Assembly: GCA_028015205.1 (NCBI GenBank)
Contig: JAPWFG010000018.1
Span: 3,410,001-3,474,000, forward strand
Reading direction: 5' to 3'
Source of the DNA: Mytilisepta virgata
Lineage: Eukaryota > Mollusca > Bivalvia > Mytilida > Mytilidae
DNA: 64,000 nucleotides
A program made the position numbers and the translations under genes. How positions within the stretch are numbered: the stretch's first letter is position 1; every line of letters starts with the position of its first letter. Of the stretch, positions 44,311-56,654 are shown in pieces. Under the pieces are notes generated by a model, which saw only the letters and a program-made list of their open reading frames with translations, searched no databases and was not told the origin of the DNA.

Positions 44311-45352
44311 GTGACTAGCTACAAACGTGCAAATTGATTAGACTGTTTCAAAGTAGTTCGTATGGTTAAATGTAGTCGTACCATCAGTAACGCGTTATTA
44401 TGATAACCTGTGCCTACTGATTAAAATGTTGCTCTACAAAATTGAAAAAATGCTCCCATAAAGGGTATAATGGTCTCGTGAAAGGGTTAAATAGCAACCA
44501 GCAGTATTCTTGAGAGGCCAGTGTAAATTTGACGTCTTCCAGCCATTAGGCGAACGAGGATTGTTTACATACAAATCATATTGAATAGTCGTTAATTTGA
44601 TAAGATCTTAAGGTAACCCCCAAGTTTGTCGTTTAAAAAGACGGTTGCATTTATTTATGAAATCACAACAGAAACTGGGTTGAAAAATTAGTTCTTATAA
44701 CACTTTTTGGCGTTAGTCTCTCGCGCTAGAACAAATCCGTGCAAAAAGTTAGTTGTGATATTTACACACCAATGGACGGTACTACAACCATGTCTTATTA
44801 AACAAAAGGGATAAATAGTGATTATCTGAAATAAAAATCATTAGTTTTATCAAAAGAGTCAATACATCTGTATATCTTCCTTTATTCGATATAATCTAAA
44901 CATCTAAAATGAGACAATATGCATGACATTTGCTATTTATATTTAGTTTTATTGTAAATGTCTTCCGTATATCACAGAATCTCACAGTCATTAAGATACG
45001 TACATCACGCATTTTTAGTTAAAATATCAATTAAGTTATCATGGTCCAATTTTTTAACTTCATGGATTTTTTCTGGATTTTTTTTAAATTTTATTTTGTT
45101 ATCCTTATAAATATATTATATAATGGCATATTTAGTCAATAACTGGAGCACAACATGTACAGTATATTTATTCATAAAGCAGCACAACTTCCTCGTCTTA
45201 TTTTAATCTATTATTTGAATGTATTTCATGTGAATATTGTATCTACGAGGTATTATAAAAAGGATGAATAAATCACCAATCAGAAAACGACATTATGATT
45301 ATTTAAATAGCCTGTATGTTTTCATATTCATTTGTTTATTACACTTCAGTAC

Positions 45353-45416
45353 GCACGGAATAAAACAGACTATCAAAGTTTGACAACAGGAAATTCATTA
45401 TTTGGAAATGATGAAG
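45353..45416 (+). CDS. Candidate C-terminal tail exon of an RPTP relative
   Basis: After acceptor cacttcag the frame reads YARNKTDYQSLTTGNSLFGN, then DE, with a possible donor gtcagt. If not spliced, it stays open 12 more codons to a stop. Polar, tyrosine-containing tails of this kind follow D2 in some RPTPs, and the position between the RPTP 3' end and a relic first exon fits. It could be chance. Confidence 0.25.
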
Positions 45417-45784
45417 GTCAGTTGAAACTTTGTATAATCTGTATAGTTTAACTGACATATAATTATTAATATGCTCTCCCAGTACATGCGAATGTGTTCT
45501 TGACGGAGGGGTTCTTCAAAATCTGCATCCATAATAATTAATTATACAGTCAATGTAGTGATTTTGTTAGAGATATTATTGTGAGAGTCTTCAGAAAATA
45601 TTTTCTAGGGTCTATCAAAATTGTAATTATTTAGCGGATATAAATCTACACATAAATGTAAGGCACGTTGGACATTGTGCCTACAAATGCTGCAGTATTT
45701 ATATAACAGAGACTGTAGTTAATTTCTAGGGAAGTTTCTGATTGGGATATAATCATGCATAACGAATAAACATCAGTAAGTTTA

Positions 45785-46552
45785 GCGCCATTTTTCTGAT
45801 TGGTTGATATAAAAAAAAATTTCTGAAATTGCTATGCCAAATGGAACAAAACTTGATAGGAAGCATATATGGGAGGTCCCTTATAAAGTTCCCTCATTTC
45901 GACCCAATCGGATTACAATTATGACCGTAATGGGCAGTTCTTGCTTCTGATTGGCTGAAATTGCTTGGCCAAAAGGAACTAAACTTGACAGGAAGTATAT
46001 ATTGGAGGTTGTTTACAAAGTTTCCTCATTTCGACCCAATCGGACTACAATTATGACCGTAATGGGCAGTTCTTGCTTCTGATTGGCTGAAATTGCTTGG
46101 CCAAAATGAACTAAACTTGACAGGAAGTATATATTGGAGGTTGTTAACAAAGTTTCCTCATTTCGTCTCGATCGGGCAACAAACATGGTTGTCAATGAAA
46201 ATTCTTGTTTCCAATTGGTTGAATAAAAAAAACCCCTGAAACTACTTGGCCAAAACCGTCGGCCAAACTTGACAGGAAGCATCTGTGGAAAGTCTTATAT
46301 GAACATAAATTGGTTCATCCTGTTTGGACAGCAATCATGGCAGTCATGGGCAATTCTTGTTTCTGGTAGGCTGATATAAAGAAATCTTCTTCTCTGAAAC
46401 TGCTTGGCCAAATGAAACGATAATTGACAAGAAGCATCTGTGTGGAGGTTTTTTACAAAGTATTCTCATTCTGTCCACATAAAAATGGCAGCCATTGGCA
46501 AATCTTGTTTCTGGAAGTTGAGCGATACAGGCTCCGCCCTCTGCGCCTCTAA
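45785..46552 (+). mobile_element. Helentron-like repeat, left end missing
   Basis: About five ~135-bp units ('cttgacaggaagtatatatt', 'tcctcatttcgacccaatcg', 'gggcagttcttgcttctgat'). Two consecutive units are almost identical. It ends GAGCGATACAGGCTC, hairpin and CTAA (46549-46552). Confidence 0.76.
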
Positions 46553-46627
46553 TGTATCAACACCAACGCTACGTCTACATGTAGTTTTGGGTTAAATACT
46601 GGATTCAGTAATTTTTCAGGTATAACA

Positions 46628-46691
46628 ATGAAGTTCTACTGAATTGATCTAATTGTCTTACTAGCATCAATATCTGAGACTGCAGGACAAA
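46628..46691 (+). pseudogene. Relic signal-peptide exon of an RPTP paralogue
   Basis: A 64-nt segment from ATG to AAA followed by gtaagt: MKFY, stop, IDLIVLLASISETAGQ. It has the same length, phase-1 exit, donor and terminal ACTGCAGGACAAA/GCTGCAGGACAAA as the intact first exon at 61957-62020, but the fifth codon is TGA where the other has TGG. Both are preceded by an acceptor-like AG 9-14 bases upstream of the ATG. Confidence 0.65.
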
Positions 46692-46824
46692 GTAAGTTAG
46701 TACAAAAGGCAGATTGAGTAAACGGCTAAGCTTTCGTGTTTTAATTTCACTAAAATGCCAAGAATATTAACAATTAATAGTTTTGATTAACGAAACAATC
46801 CATCAATAGCTGCTAAGTAGAACT

Positions 46825-46837
46825 GGGGGGGGGGGGG
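46825..46837. repeat. Poly(G)13
   Basis: Homopolymer run in intergenic DNA. Confidence 0.9.
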
Positions 46838-47089
46838 TTAAATCATAGCAAAGCCAATGAAATTGAAGGCAATTGGTCTGTAAGGTAAACATATTGCATG
46901 CATTTTTATGCATCCTTATAAATTCATGACAGTACAACTGTATTAGACATGTACAGTGTTCAAAATAACATAGATATCTGTGCTGCTTTAATTTTTATAA
47001 AATAAAATAAGTTCTTAGGTATATATAATATGTTCTACTTAGTCAAAATGCATACTACTCACTTTTTTATCACTGAATGTTTAAGTAAA

Positions 47090-48356
47090 GTCAAGAAATA
47101 CCAAAGGGATATTCGAAGGAGAGAAAAATCGTTACAACTGACAAACTCCGGAGAACAACGAAGACAAGACCAAAACAATAAATGCACTACAGTTAAAAAC
47201 TAAAAACGTATGAACACATGGACCCCACCAAAAAACCGGGGGTAGACTCAGGTGCTCCGGAAGAGTAAGCAGTCTCTGCTTCCTGCAGGACACCCGCCAT
47301 GCTGCTCATGTCAAATCCGGTATGCGGAAGGGATAATATCAATGGAACAGGTCCATTTTCATTTGGGAAACGGTTTTTTCATACCTGTCAACCAAGTCAT
47401 GATGACGCCCATAAAACTTTAATAAGGATGACTTCAGCTTAGGAGTAACGTACCCCTGTCTGAGCAACATTTCTGTCAGGAGCCGGGCTCTGTCCAGGAA
47501 GTCAATGTATATGTCACAAGCTCTGGAATAACGTATGAGTTGTGAAATATATACCCCATACGCCGGCGCTTCTGGACTATTGCCGCTCAAAAATGGAAAG
47601 TTGACGATTGGAAAGTCAAAGTCATCCCGTTTGTCGTAAAGTTTTGTATTCAACCTTCCTCTGGTGTCAATTTCGAGGTGAAGGTCAAGATAAGATGCCG
47701 ACTTGGCAGTGTCTGTGGTATCTTTAATTTCGAGCTCATTGGGATAGATGAGATGTAAGAAATTCCCAAAACGTGAATTGTTGAGTGATAAAACATCATC
47801 TATGTAGCGGAAGCTGAAATTAAAGGTACGGGCTAACTTCTTTTGTTTTTCCTGAAGAAGCCCGTCAAGGAAGTCTGCCTCATATGAGTAAAGGAATAAG
47901 TCGGCCAGGAGTGGCGCACAATTAGTACCCATAGGAATGCCAATTGTCTGTTGGAAAACACATCCACCAAATTGAACAAATATGTTGTCGATCAAAAATT
48001 CAATCATCAGGACAATTTCGTCCTCTGTATATTTTTTGTTAGATTTAGAGTGGTTTTTAACAAAGTATGATTTATCTCTACCAATGACAAGATATGTGTA
48101 TCTGTTATAGCCATTTTTATTTTGAAAGCATCGATGGATTAAATCTTTCGACTTCTCCTTCAGTTGTGAATGAGGAATGGTAGTATAGATGGTAGAGAAA
48201 TCAAATGTGTTTATGCTGTTACAGACTGAAATGGACCGAGATCGTAAAAAATCCTTTAAGTCATTGGTGTTCTTTAATATCCACATTTGATTGATACCAC
48301 TTCTTGAATAACTTGCCTCACAATAACTTTGACAAAGATTAGTCCTCTGAGAACCG
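47090..48356 (-). mobile_element. Penelope-like retroelement, 5'-truncated, longest RT frame
   Basis: It contains the 315-residue RT frame (47339-48286) and the 3' non-coding part to about 47090, which ends in the motif seen in reverse as 'gtcaagaaataccaaaggga'. The N-terminal PKLHK-type region is lacking at the 5' side, so the copy is truncated. Confidence 0.82.
47339..48286 (-). CDS. Reverse transcriptase fragment, 315 residues
   Basis: Open from Met to stop. Visible RT blocks: FDFSTIYTTIPHSQLK (motif A, D29), GCVFQQTIGIPMGTNCAPLL (motif B, about 108-127) and FRYIDDVLSL (motif C, catalytic D163 and D164). [30 protein letters not shown] and [17 protein letters not shown] follow. It would copy element RNA into DNA. 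The N-terminal part and any endonuclease domain are absent, so it is not a whole element. The Met is arbitrary in a truncated frame. Confidence 0.9.
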   Translation of the reverse strand: MWILKNTNDLKDFLRSRSISVCNSINTFDFSTIYTTIPHSQLKEKSKDLIHRCFQNKNGYNRYTYLVIGRDKSYFVKNHSKSNKKYTEDEIVLMIEFLIDNIFVQFGGCVFQQTIGIPMGTNCAPLLADLFLYSYEADFLDGLLQEKQKKLARTFNFSFRYIDDVLSLNNSRFGNFLHLIYPNELEIKDTTDTAKSASYLDLHLEIDTRGRLNTKLYDKRDDFDFPIVNFPFLSGNSPEAPAYGVYISQLIRYSRACDIYIDFLDRARLLTEMLLRQGYVTPKLKSSLLKFYGRHHDLVDRYEKTVSQMKMDLFH

Positions 48357-48689
48357 TCATTGTTTCACCTCAACCCTCTATATTAACAGCAGTAGTCTGC
48401 TGAAGGAGAAGGATAAAACTGTACTAGTCTAATTGAGAAATAGTTCACGATGGCATCACAATTTACCACAGTCAGGCCCATTATTCCAAATATTTTACCA
48501 CTACAGCTTATAGGGTGTACTTTTCACACTTGAATCGTTTTTCCCGGAATGTGATTCCAGCATTGAAAGATTTCTGTCACATAAACTTCTAAGACGCGTT
48601 TATGTTCAGTCTAATTAAGTTCATCATTTATAAAGTTTGAGACATATGAGACTAGATATTTTCAGATAGATTTCACTTCCTTCTGGAAA

Positions 48690-49135
48690 TTGACATTCCG
48701 TCGGACTTGACACCTCACCAGACTTGACACTTCACTGGCAATGTGACAGGTGCTGTTAATGGAGTAGGACAATCCGGAGCACCTGATCCACTCCAGGTTT
48801 TTAATGGGAGTTTTAATGTGCGTTAGTTTTGTGCAGTTTGTACTAGTTTTAATTAGTTTATTATACGTTTGTTATTCCTGTAGGTACAGATGTATCTTTG
48901 CGGCGTTTGTTTGTTTTGTTCAATTTTCCTGACTTGTCTTTTTCTTTCACTTCGAATTGTAATGTGTTCCCATTGGTTTGTCGCTTCGGTATTCTTCGGC
49001 CGATACTTATATACTTGTTGTCGCTTTACTATGGGTTTAGGTCGTATGAATTATCGCCTCGCTACACTTTTGTCGATATCGAAGATACAAGGATTTGTGA
49101 TTTCCGTGTAACCTTTTCTTCGTAATATCGATGTG
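48690..49135 (+). mobile_element. Possible short retroelement 3' remnant
   Basis: The passage 'ggacaatccggagcacctga', then 'tccactccaggtttttaatg' and a run of frames reading CLFCSIFLTCLFLSLRI resembles the 3' parts of the RT elements here but differs in detail. Probably another subfamily. Confidence 0.4.
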
Positions 49136-49849
49136 TTCGAGAAACATGACATTTTGGTAAGAACATATCTTTTTCCACTTAATTTGCAAATAGTCCAAGA
49201 TTTCTCTGACGTCATACGGTCTTTCTAAACATGGATGGAGCCGCCAAAAATCATTGATCTTCACGTTGTTTTTATATACGGTTCTTTACGGTATAACCAA
49301 CACTTCTTTGAAATGGGTCGTTTGATTCTAGAGAACTTAAGCACTAAGTATAAGCATGGGATGAATAGATTATAGACATGTAGTCTGCTACAGAATAGAG
49401 ACATTATCTAGAATTTTTATTCACGCTACGTCAATTAAATGAATTTTAAATTAAGGTGGGACAATACCAAATCGAATATCACTTCAACATATTTTTCCTG
49501 TCGTTGGAGTTTCATCGAAATATAATATAAAAAATGGTGGTCATCGTCCATTTTTATTGGTTTTTTCTACTTTTAAAATCCGAAAAATGGCGGGAAAGTA
49601 ACAAAGTTATATAGTAAAATTCATATAATTTCGAACACGATTTCGCTTGTAACGTTATATTGACTTGTCTAGAAATATTTTTGTTCTGACAAAAAACTAC
49701 CATAAGAATCCTGAGGAAGCGGCAATGTTTTCCATGTATAAAAAATAGGGGTGACCGTTCATATAAGCGAGATATATAGAAGTGAAATTGTTGAAATAGG
49801 AGAAAAATACCCTGTTTGATTAGAAACGTCTTTCTCTTGCTCGTTGCTG

Positions 49850-50940
49850 TTCATCGCTAATCATGACTATACTCACCTGTTCATTTAGTTTCGTGGGCTA
49901 CTTGTCACTGTTTTTACTGCTACTGTTGGACCAGCTGCTTGTTGCTGTTCGTCAACGCTGATCTTCTCGTTATCGTCGCTGTTTTTCTCTTGCTCTTTGC
50001 TGTTCGTCGCTACTCATGACTATACTCACGTGCTCATTTCAGTTTTTCGGGGCTTCCTTTTTTTCGCTGCTACTGCTGCTTGCTGTTGTTCGTCGTCGCT
50101 GCTGTTCTCTTGCTCCTCGCTGCTTTGCCCTTGGTCTTTCCTGTTCATCGCTAATCATGACTATACTCACGTGCTCATTGCTACCTCTCGCTGTTTTCGT
50201 TGCTACTGCTGGGCCTGCTGCTTGTTGCTGTTCGTCAACGCTGATCTTCTCGTCGCTGTTTTTCTCTTGCTCTTTGCTGTTCATTGCTACTAATGACTAT
50301 ACTCACGTGCTAATTTCGGTTTTTTTTGGGCTACTTGTCACTTTTTTCGATGTTTTTGCTGCTGCTGCTTGTTGCTGTTCGTCATCGCTGCTCTTCCCTT
50401 GCTCATATCTGTTTTTCTCTTGCTCTTTGCTGTTCCTCGGTACTAATGACTATACTCACGTGCTGATTTTGGCTTTTTGGGCTACTTGTCGGTTTTTTCG
50501 CTTCTTCTGTTGCTGCTGTTTTTTGCTGTTCGTCATCGCTGCTCCTCTCTTGCTCTTTGCTGTTCATCGGTATCATGACTATACGCACGTGGTCATTTCA
50601 GTTTTTCGGAGCTTCTTGTCGTTTTTTTCCGCTGCTGTTGCTGCTACTGCTTCTTGTTGCTGTTCGTCGTCCTTGGTCTTCTCTTGCTCATCGCTGATTT
50701 TCCCTTGATCGTTGCTGTTCATCGCTAATCATGACATTCTCACGTGCTCATTTCAGATTGTTAGGCTACTTGTCAATATTTTCGCCACTGATGCTGCTGC
50801 TGCTAGTTGCTGTTCGTCATCACTGATCTTCTCTTGCTCTTCGCTGTTTTTCTCTTGCTCATTGTTGTTCATCGCTAATCATGACTATACTCACGTGCTC
50901 ATTTCGGTTTTTTAGTGCTACGTGTCGCTGTTTTCGGTGC
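49850..50940. repeat. Tandem array, ~145 bp x 8, GCT/CTT-rich
   Basis: The conserved core atgactatactcacgtgct occurs at about 49865, 50015, 50157, 50294, 50446, 50575, 50730 and 50880. Between cores lie strings of gctgctgct and tcttgctc. Spacing varies (129-155 bp) and is not kept to multiples of three, so the 230-codon frame at 50016-50708 is most likely a by-product. Most cores contain CACGTG. Confidence 0.9.
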
Positions 50941-51179
50941 CGCTGCTAGTGGTGGTCGATTTTCGTTAGTCAAAAATTTGATCGGTGCGAGAGCATCATT
51001 ACATCCAGGTCATTTGAAAGTCCACTCTGTATTTATCAAAGCTTGTGACTGACTATCATAAGATAGGCTGCATTAGGCCTTCTCAAATTTTTAAGGCCAA
51101 TCTGCGTTTGTCCAGGCTTGCGACTGGCTATATATATATGTATAAACATACAAAAACTGTGTTATACTTCCTTGCCTTT

Positions 51180-51960
51180 TTTCAAATTTGTTAATTTTTT
51201 TAATATTTTTAATATTAATTCCAATTCCTCCGTCACATAGAGTCATTGCTGTCTTCAGCTTATGGTGGGTTGTAGTCGTTCAATACACGGTTAAACAGAT
51301 ATTATCGTTTTTCTACGGCACATTCACGTGATTCATTTGATTCGTAGTCTTTCTCTTCTCTCAAGAGTTTGGCCGTTTTCTTGATCTTTCTATGTACGGG
51401 GTCTTTATTCATGTCTTGATGCTAGGACATCAGTCCGAGGTAATGCTTTTGTATTTGGTCTCTGTATGAGTCAAACATGTCGTGCCTTGTCTTCTTTTAT
51501 TCCGGCTTCGACTATTTCGATTACTGTTTGTGAGTATTCCGATTGATGTACTTGAATTGTTCTATTCAAAATGACAGTCTGTTGAATCTTCTTTCATACC
51601 GTGTGCATTCTTTTTGGGTCGCTCTAGGTTGAAGTTTCGCTTAGACTGGTATCCACATATATTACTGGTATACATTTAAGACGTCTTTATTTCCTGTGAT
51701 TTGATAGTAGAATGAGCTACGGTCGTCCTGCAAGTGCTTTTATTAGCTACAGCTTCCTCAGCGGCGTGTTGATTCATACACAAACGTTTGGCAAAGTATT
51801 CGTTTCGAGATTGTTGCAGTTCAGATTTCACTTTTCTGATGAGGTCTCTATTAAGTCTTTTCCACTCCTTGTCAATCCTGAAACGTCCTTTGCAGATATT
51901 CTTTTGGCGTTAGAAAGATCCACAGGTATTAAATATCTAACAGGAACCAATAAATCAACG
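51180..51960 (-). other. Possible decayed coding segment of a retroelement
   Basis: On the minus strand around 51740-51900 one frame reads DKEWKRLNRDLIRKVKSELQ and continues QSRNEYFAKRL, then breaks. Further on, frames with stops continue to 51260. The basic helical text resembles linker regions of non-LTR polyproteins, but no domain motif is present. The + strand also has a 117-codon frame here (51712-52065) without recognisable features. Confidence 0.25.
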
Positions 51961-52099
51961 AGAGGCGTTTTTGATTCCATTGATATGTGTGTGTTGTTTG
52001 ACGGTCTTCAAACAACTGACAAAATTAAACAAAACCTTTTGATTTTTTTATTATATTTTCGTTAAAAGATTTCCATTGGCGTCTTAGTGACGAGTAGTG

Positions 52100-52450
52100 G
52101 TCTCGTTGATGTTACGATGAACACAAAAGATGGCTGCGTCCATGTAACGCGGGCTTGAAAGAGAGCACCCTCATGAAACAGAAGTTTTAGAGTCTTTACG
52201 GACAAGAACGAATGTTGTCAGTCTCGCTTTTGTTCCGATGGACACAAAAGATGACTGCGTCCATGTAACGCGGACCTGAAAGAGGGCACCCTTATGAAAC
52301 AGAAGTTTTAGAGTCTTTCCGGACGGGAACGAATGTTCTCGGTCTCGTTTACGATGGACATCAAAACTGGCTGCGCCCATATAAGGCGGAACTGAAAGAG
52401 AACACCCATATGAAACTGACATTTTAGAGTCTTTCAGGATGGGAATGAAC
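52100..52450. repeat. Three-unit tandem repeat, ~116-121 bp
   Basis: Units share 'ggctgcgtccatgtaacgcg', 'cttatgaaacagaagtttta' and 'gagtctttccggacgggaac'. The third unit is the most diverged. Confidence 0.85.
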
Positions 52451-52474
52451 ATTTACTGATTTCATTCCTACTAA

Positions 52475-52505
52475 CCCAAACCCCTAACTTTAACCCTAAC
52501 CCTAG
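52475..52505. repeat. Short interstitial telomere-like tract
   Basis: A run of imperfect CCCTAA units (aaccctaaccctag) next to the 120-bp repeat array, followed by a CCACCA-rich stretch at 52678-52705. Confidence 0.55.
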
Positions 52506-53363
52506 TCCTGCCTCTCACCCTTATCGCAGGTCTGACTTGTACTCTTACTCTGACCGATGATAACCCCATCGTCGGTGGTTCACTGATGCAATCGTGACAA
52601 ACAGGAGGCGAACAGTCACTGTTGACATAATTTCCGCTTCCGGTGACCGCATATCCGGCTCCACCTCGCTGCACATCTCCACCACTACCACCACACCACC
52701 ACCTCAAATAATAACTGAACTAATAATACTGACACTGCCTCTTTTTACATTTTCGTTTGAAGAAGGAGCGTCTATATAGTTTGTTTTCCAAATTTGAGTT
52801 AGGTAAATAAGATACAGGTATTTTTTTAAATTGAGAATTTAGTGTTAGTACCATGAGTGCATTAACCAAAATTGTTGTCAATATACTTACCAGATCGCTG
52901 CACAAATACAAAGAAGGTTGGAACAATGCGGTGTTTATTTTGCACATTCGAATTTTTTGTGTTTTTTAATTATTTAAATACCCCTGCTTGATAACTACAG
53001 TACAAATGTATTATGTAAACTACAAGGCAGAGGTAAGAACACTTTACATTCATTTATTACTTTCTTTTCACAACTGTAGCATCAAAATGTGTAATACTGT
53101 TTGGTTACCGCGGAAACAGTATGGCATCTGGTTTTATATTCATCAAATGCATTGGGGATCTGAAACAGAACAAAATAAACAAAATAAACAGAAACAAAAC
53201 GTATACTTCAATAATATAATACGAATGCAGCTACTTTTTTGCGTAAAAAAGACTTTCTAAAATTTCTATTGTTACAGTTAATATTTTTATTGTACAAAAT
53301 GATAAAAAGAAATTTGTTTGGACAAAAGATGTTTTAAGCTTTTTGGACGTCTCATGGTCAGAA

Positions 53364-53368
<5 letters not shown>

Positions 53369-53414
<46 letters not shown>
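53369..53414. repeat. (GT)23 microsatellite
   Basis: Uninterrupted GT dinucleotide run. Confidence 0.97.
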
Positions 53415-53417
<3 letters not shown>

Positions 53418-54004
53418 GTACTAATCTACAGGAACCGCTTTCGTCCTTATTGAGTACATTTGACTATCTCCAAACACAATACCTGTTAACTTCTTCAACT
53501 ACACAACATGTAACATAACAACATCGCCCTAGTTAATAACCTGGAACGGAACTGCATAAATGGGTGCATATACAGCCATGGAGCAATTCATAATTTAACC
53601 TATGATTTCACACGGCGCAGCCCCAGCCCGGACGCCGAATCACGCTAAATCACAAACAAATGGGTATTCTAAATAATCACTTTAAAAAACTAATAGGAAT
53701 TAGATATCGTAATTTCTCTAATTCTGTGAGCATTTATACATCTCTCTAAAGAAAGGGTTCAAAATTACCCTGAACCTAGCAAAATAAACAAGGACTCCTA
53801 AAATAACACTATTCAGCTTCATTTACAGCATTATGAGGTGAAAATGACGTCATATTTTTTCTTGAATTACCCAAACATATTGAATATTTCTGATTTTTAC
53901 TAGTTTCTAATGCACGTTAGGCTTCAGAAAACATTGTCCTTATTCGAGAAACAAACAAAATATTTTTTTATGGAAGATGTATATTATCCTAATGCATATT
54001 CATA

Positions 54005-55107
54005 CAAATATGAAGTTGTTTTTTGCATGCGAAGGCACTTTCCCGGTCTAAAATATGCGTGAGATTTGGCCAAAATCTTCAAAAACTAGGGATTGGCACA
54101 CAATTGTGTTATTTTGGTCATGGCGTTTTGCCAGAACGATTTAAGAAATACAGAACTTCAATTCATTATTCGTTGTGTTCGTCGGTCCGTCCGTCCGTCC
54201 GTTCGTCCAACCTTTGTATCCGCAACTCCTCCTAAACTACTGAATGGAATTTAATGAAACTTTCAGAGAATCTTCATCCCATGATGGCATTGTGCGCCTC
54301 CTATTTTAGAATTTGATCGGGGTATACAGTATTCGTTGTGTTCGTCGGTCCGTCCGTCTGTCCGTTCGTCCAACCTTTGTATCCGCACCTCCTCCTAAAC
54401 TACTGAATGGAATTTAATGAAACTTTCAGAGAATCTTCATCCCATGATGGCATTGTGCGCCTCCTATTTTAGAATTTGATCGGACCAATTTTTGGGTTTC
54501 CCATAGAAAAACATGGACTTTGACTTTCAATATGATAGCGTGTACCATGATGCCATCCGCAACTCCTCCTAAACCACTTATGGAATTTAATGAAACTTTC
54601 AGAGGATCTTTATTACATGATGCCATAGTGCACCTCTTATTTTAGTTTTTTATGTGATGAATATTTGGGGTTACCCATACCAAAACATGGACCTTGCCAT
54701 TCCTTGAGATAGGGGGTACCAGTATGCCATCCGCAACTCCTCCTAACCACTAAAGGGAATTCCATGAGACTTTCAGAGAATCTTTATCACATGATGCCAT
54801 AGTGCACCTCCTATTTTAGATTTTGATCTGACGAACTTTTTGGGTTTTCCATAGCAAAACATGGACCTTGCCATTCCTTGTGATAGGGTGTACCAGTATG
54901 CCATTCGCAACTCCTCCTAAACCACTAAAGGGAATTCCATGAGACTTTCAGAGAATCTTTATCACATGGTGCCATACTGCACCTCCTATTTTAGATTTTG
55001 ATCTGACCAACTTTTTGGGTTTTCAATAGCAAAACATTGACTTTGCCATTCCTTGTGAATGGGGGTGCGGGGTATCAATTAGTGAGCTTTGCTCACAGTA
55101 TTTCTAG
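54005..55107 (+). mobile_element. Repeat element with ~165-175-bp tandem units and hairpin-CTAG end
   Basis: Leaders gttcgtcggtccgtccgtcc occur at about 54178 and 54341. Five units carry 'cgcaactcctcctaaac', 'tgaaactttcagagaatctt' and 'tgcacctcctattttagatt' (about 54220, 54382, 54558, 54728, 54906). The right end has a hairpin GTGAGC-ttt-GCTCAC (55082-55096), then AGTATTT and CTAG (55104-55107). The left limit is uncertain. Confidence 0.7.
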
Positions 55108-55559
55108 TTTTCAACTACGTAGGTATTTTAAGATTATTTGTGCAACTATATCTTTAGCTTACTCGGATTTTCATTTTTAATAATATTTTAGGCCAAATAG
55201 GGGTCTTAACTTTTCCTTTTTTTAAAAAACTCCTCGGACAAGCTTCGCAGTTTAAAAATGAAAATTTAATGATCTCGAGTTGATAAATTTCATAATCAAT
55301 CATCGTTTTAGAATCTATATCTAATAAACTCGCCAAAAGCTCGTTTATCATTATATCCAAATTAAATACATGTAACCCGGTTGATCTCATGCGATATCTA
55401 ATTCTCACTCATTGTGGAACCTATAGTTATATATCAATGTACGCACAGTTGGATAGCATACATCTTGCAATGGACGTTATCATCAATGAAAACAACAGAA
55501 GGGGGAGATAATTACATTGCTCACTTTTTGACGTCGGACAAAAAACAATAAAAAATTTA

Positions 55560-56232
55560 AAATTTACTGCAGTTTTATGGATAATGGTTGAGTGTCACGT
55601 AAATTTTGAGTTTTAGATTGAAAATTCAGTTATTTTATCTGCTCAAAGGAAATATTTGAAAACAAATCTCCTTTCAAAGCAACGAAAAATGAGTTCACAG
55701 TAAGAGCTATGCTTGGGCCATTTTCTGAGCTGTCGCGCCATCAGATGACTTTAAGAATTTGAATTTTGCGTATCAAAGCCTGTTCCTGTCTGTAATTTCA
55801 CTGTTAAAACACTTTAAGAAACCCAATTTTAGTGTAACAATTTGTCCTGTCTTTTGTCTGAAAAAATAATGGCATGTTCGCTCCAAGCTTATTTTAGCCG
55901 TGTTAAACATTTTAAATAAGTTTTTATATGAGGTTTCAAAATATTTTTATGAGGGCGGATTAAAATACGGGGGTGTCCATTGCGTGGATGGCCTCTAAAT
56001 TTTGAGCACAATTTTTTTTATGTCAGTATTCAGAAGACATTTTAATTTATAAGAACAAGTTATTGCAGTTTTATAGATAATGGTTTAGAGTCACGTAAAA
56101 TTTGAGTTTTAGATTTAAATTCGGTTCTTTTATCTTCTCAAAGGAAATATATCTGATGTCAAATCTCCTTTCAAAGCAACGAAAAATGAGTTCACATTTA
56201 GAGCAATAATTCCGCCGTTTTCTGAGCTGTTG
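55560..56232. repeat. Direct repeat, ~175 bp, copies ~495 bp apart
   Basis: 55563-55735 and 56057-56232 share gcagttttat-gataatggtt, 'ctcctttcaaagcaacgaaa' and 'aatgagttcaca'. Confidence 0.8.
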
Positions 56233-56654
56233 ATAAATTTTATTTATTACAGGAAATCAGAAGACATTATATGTCATATGAAATTTGCATATATTTGCTG
56301 ATATCTGCGGAGAGTCTGGGAGGGATGGTTGCCCCCTTGTCATCCCTGTCTAGCCTAGGCCCATTGGTGTCTTTAAACGACAAAAGGCCCTTTCTAACAA
56401 ATAAATGCTAAACCCCTGGCCGTAACCCCAACATATATCTTGAATCCTCACCTGTTTATACCATAGTGTCTTTTCTCCGAATTCCCTCCTAAAAATGACC
56501 GATTTAGTATAAACTTTACCAATAAACGACAAAACAAATAACATTGTTCACATAACTAGTGTAAAAAGGTGTGTTGTGTCGAAAGTTTATGTAAAACAGA
56601 ATATCTGAAATTATAAGGAATTATCAGTGAAATATTGTGTGAAACTTTGTATAA

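Noticed and set aside
50039..50284. Minus-strand frame rich in Glu and Gln
   Set aside because: It is the opposite-strand reading of the same GCT-rich repeat.
50016..50708. 230-codon frame as a protein-coding gene
   Set aside because: It lies in a tandem array whose unit length is not a multiple of three. A second overlapping long frame exists, and the composition follows the GCT/CTT repeat.
51712..52065. 117-codon + strand ORF as a gene
   Set aside because: It has no domain features. The opposite strand in the same place looks like decayed retroelement coding, so the frame may be a shadow.
52471..52707. Minus-strand Gly/Arg-rich frame (GLSSVRVRVQVRP)
   Set aside because: It reads through a telomere-like and CCACCA-rich low-complexity tract and has no domain features.
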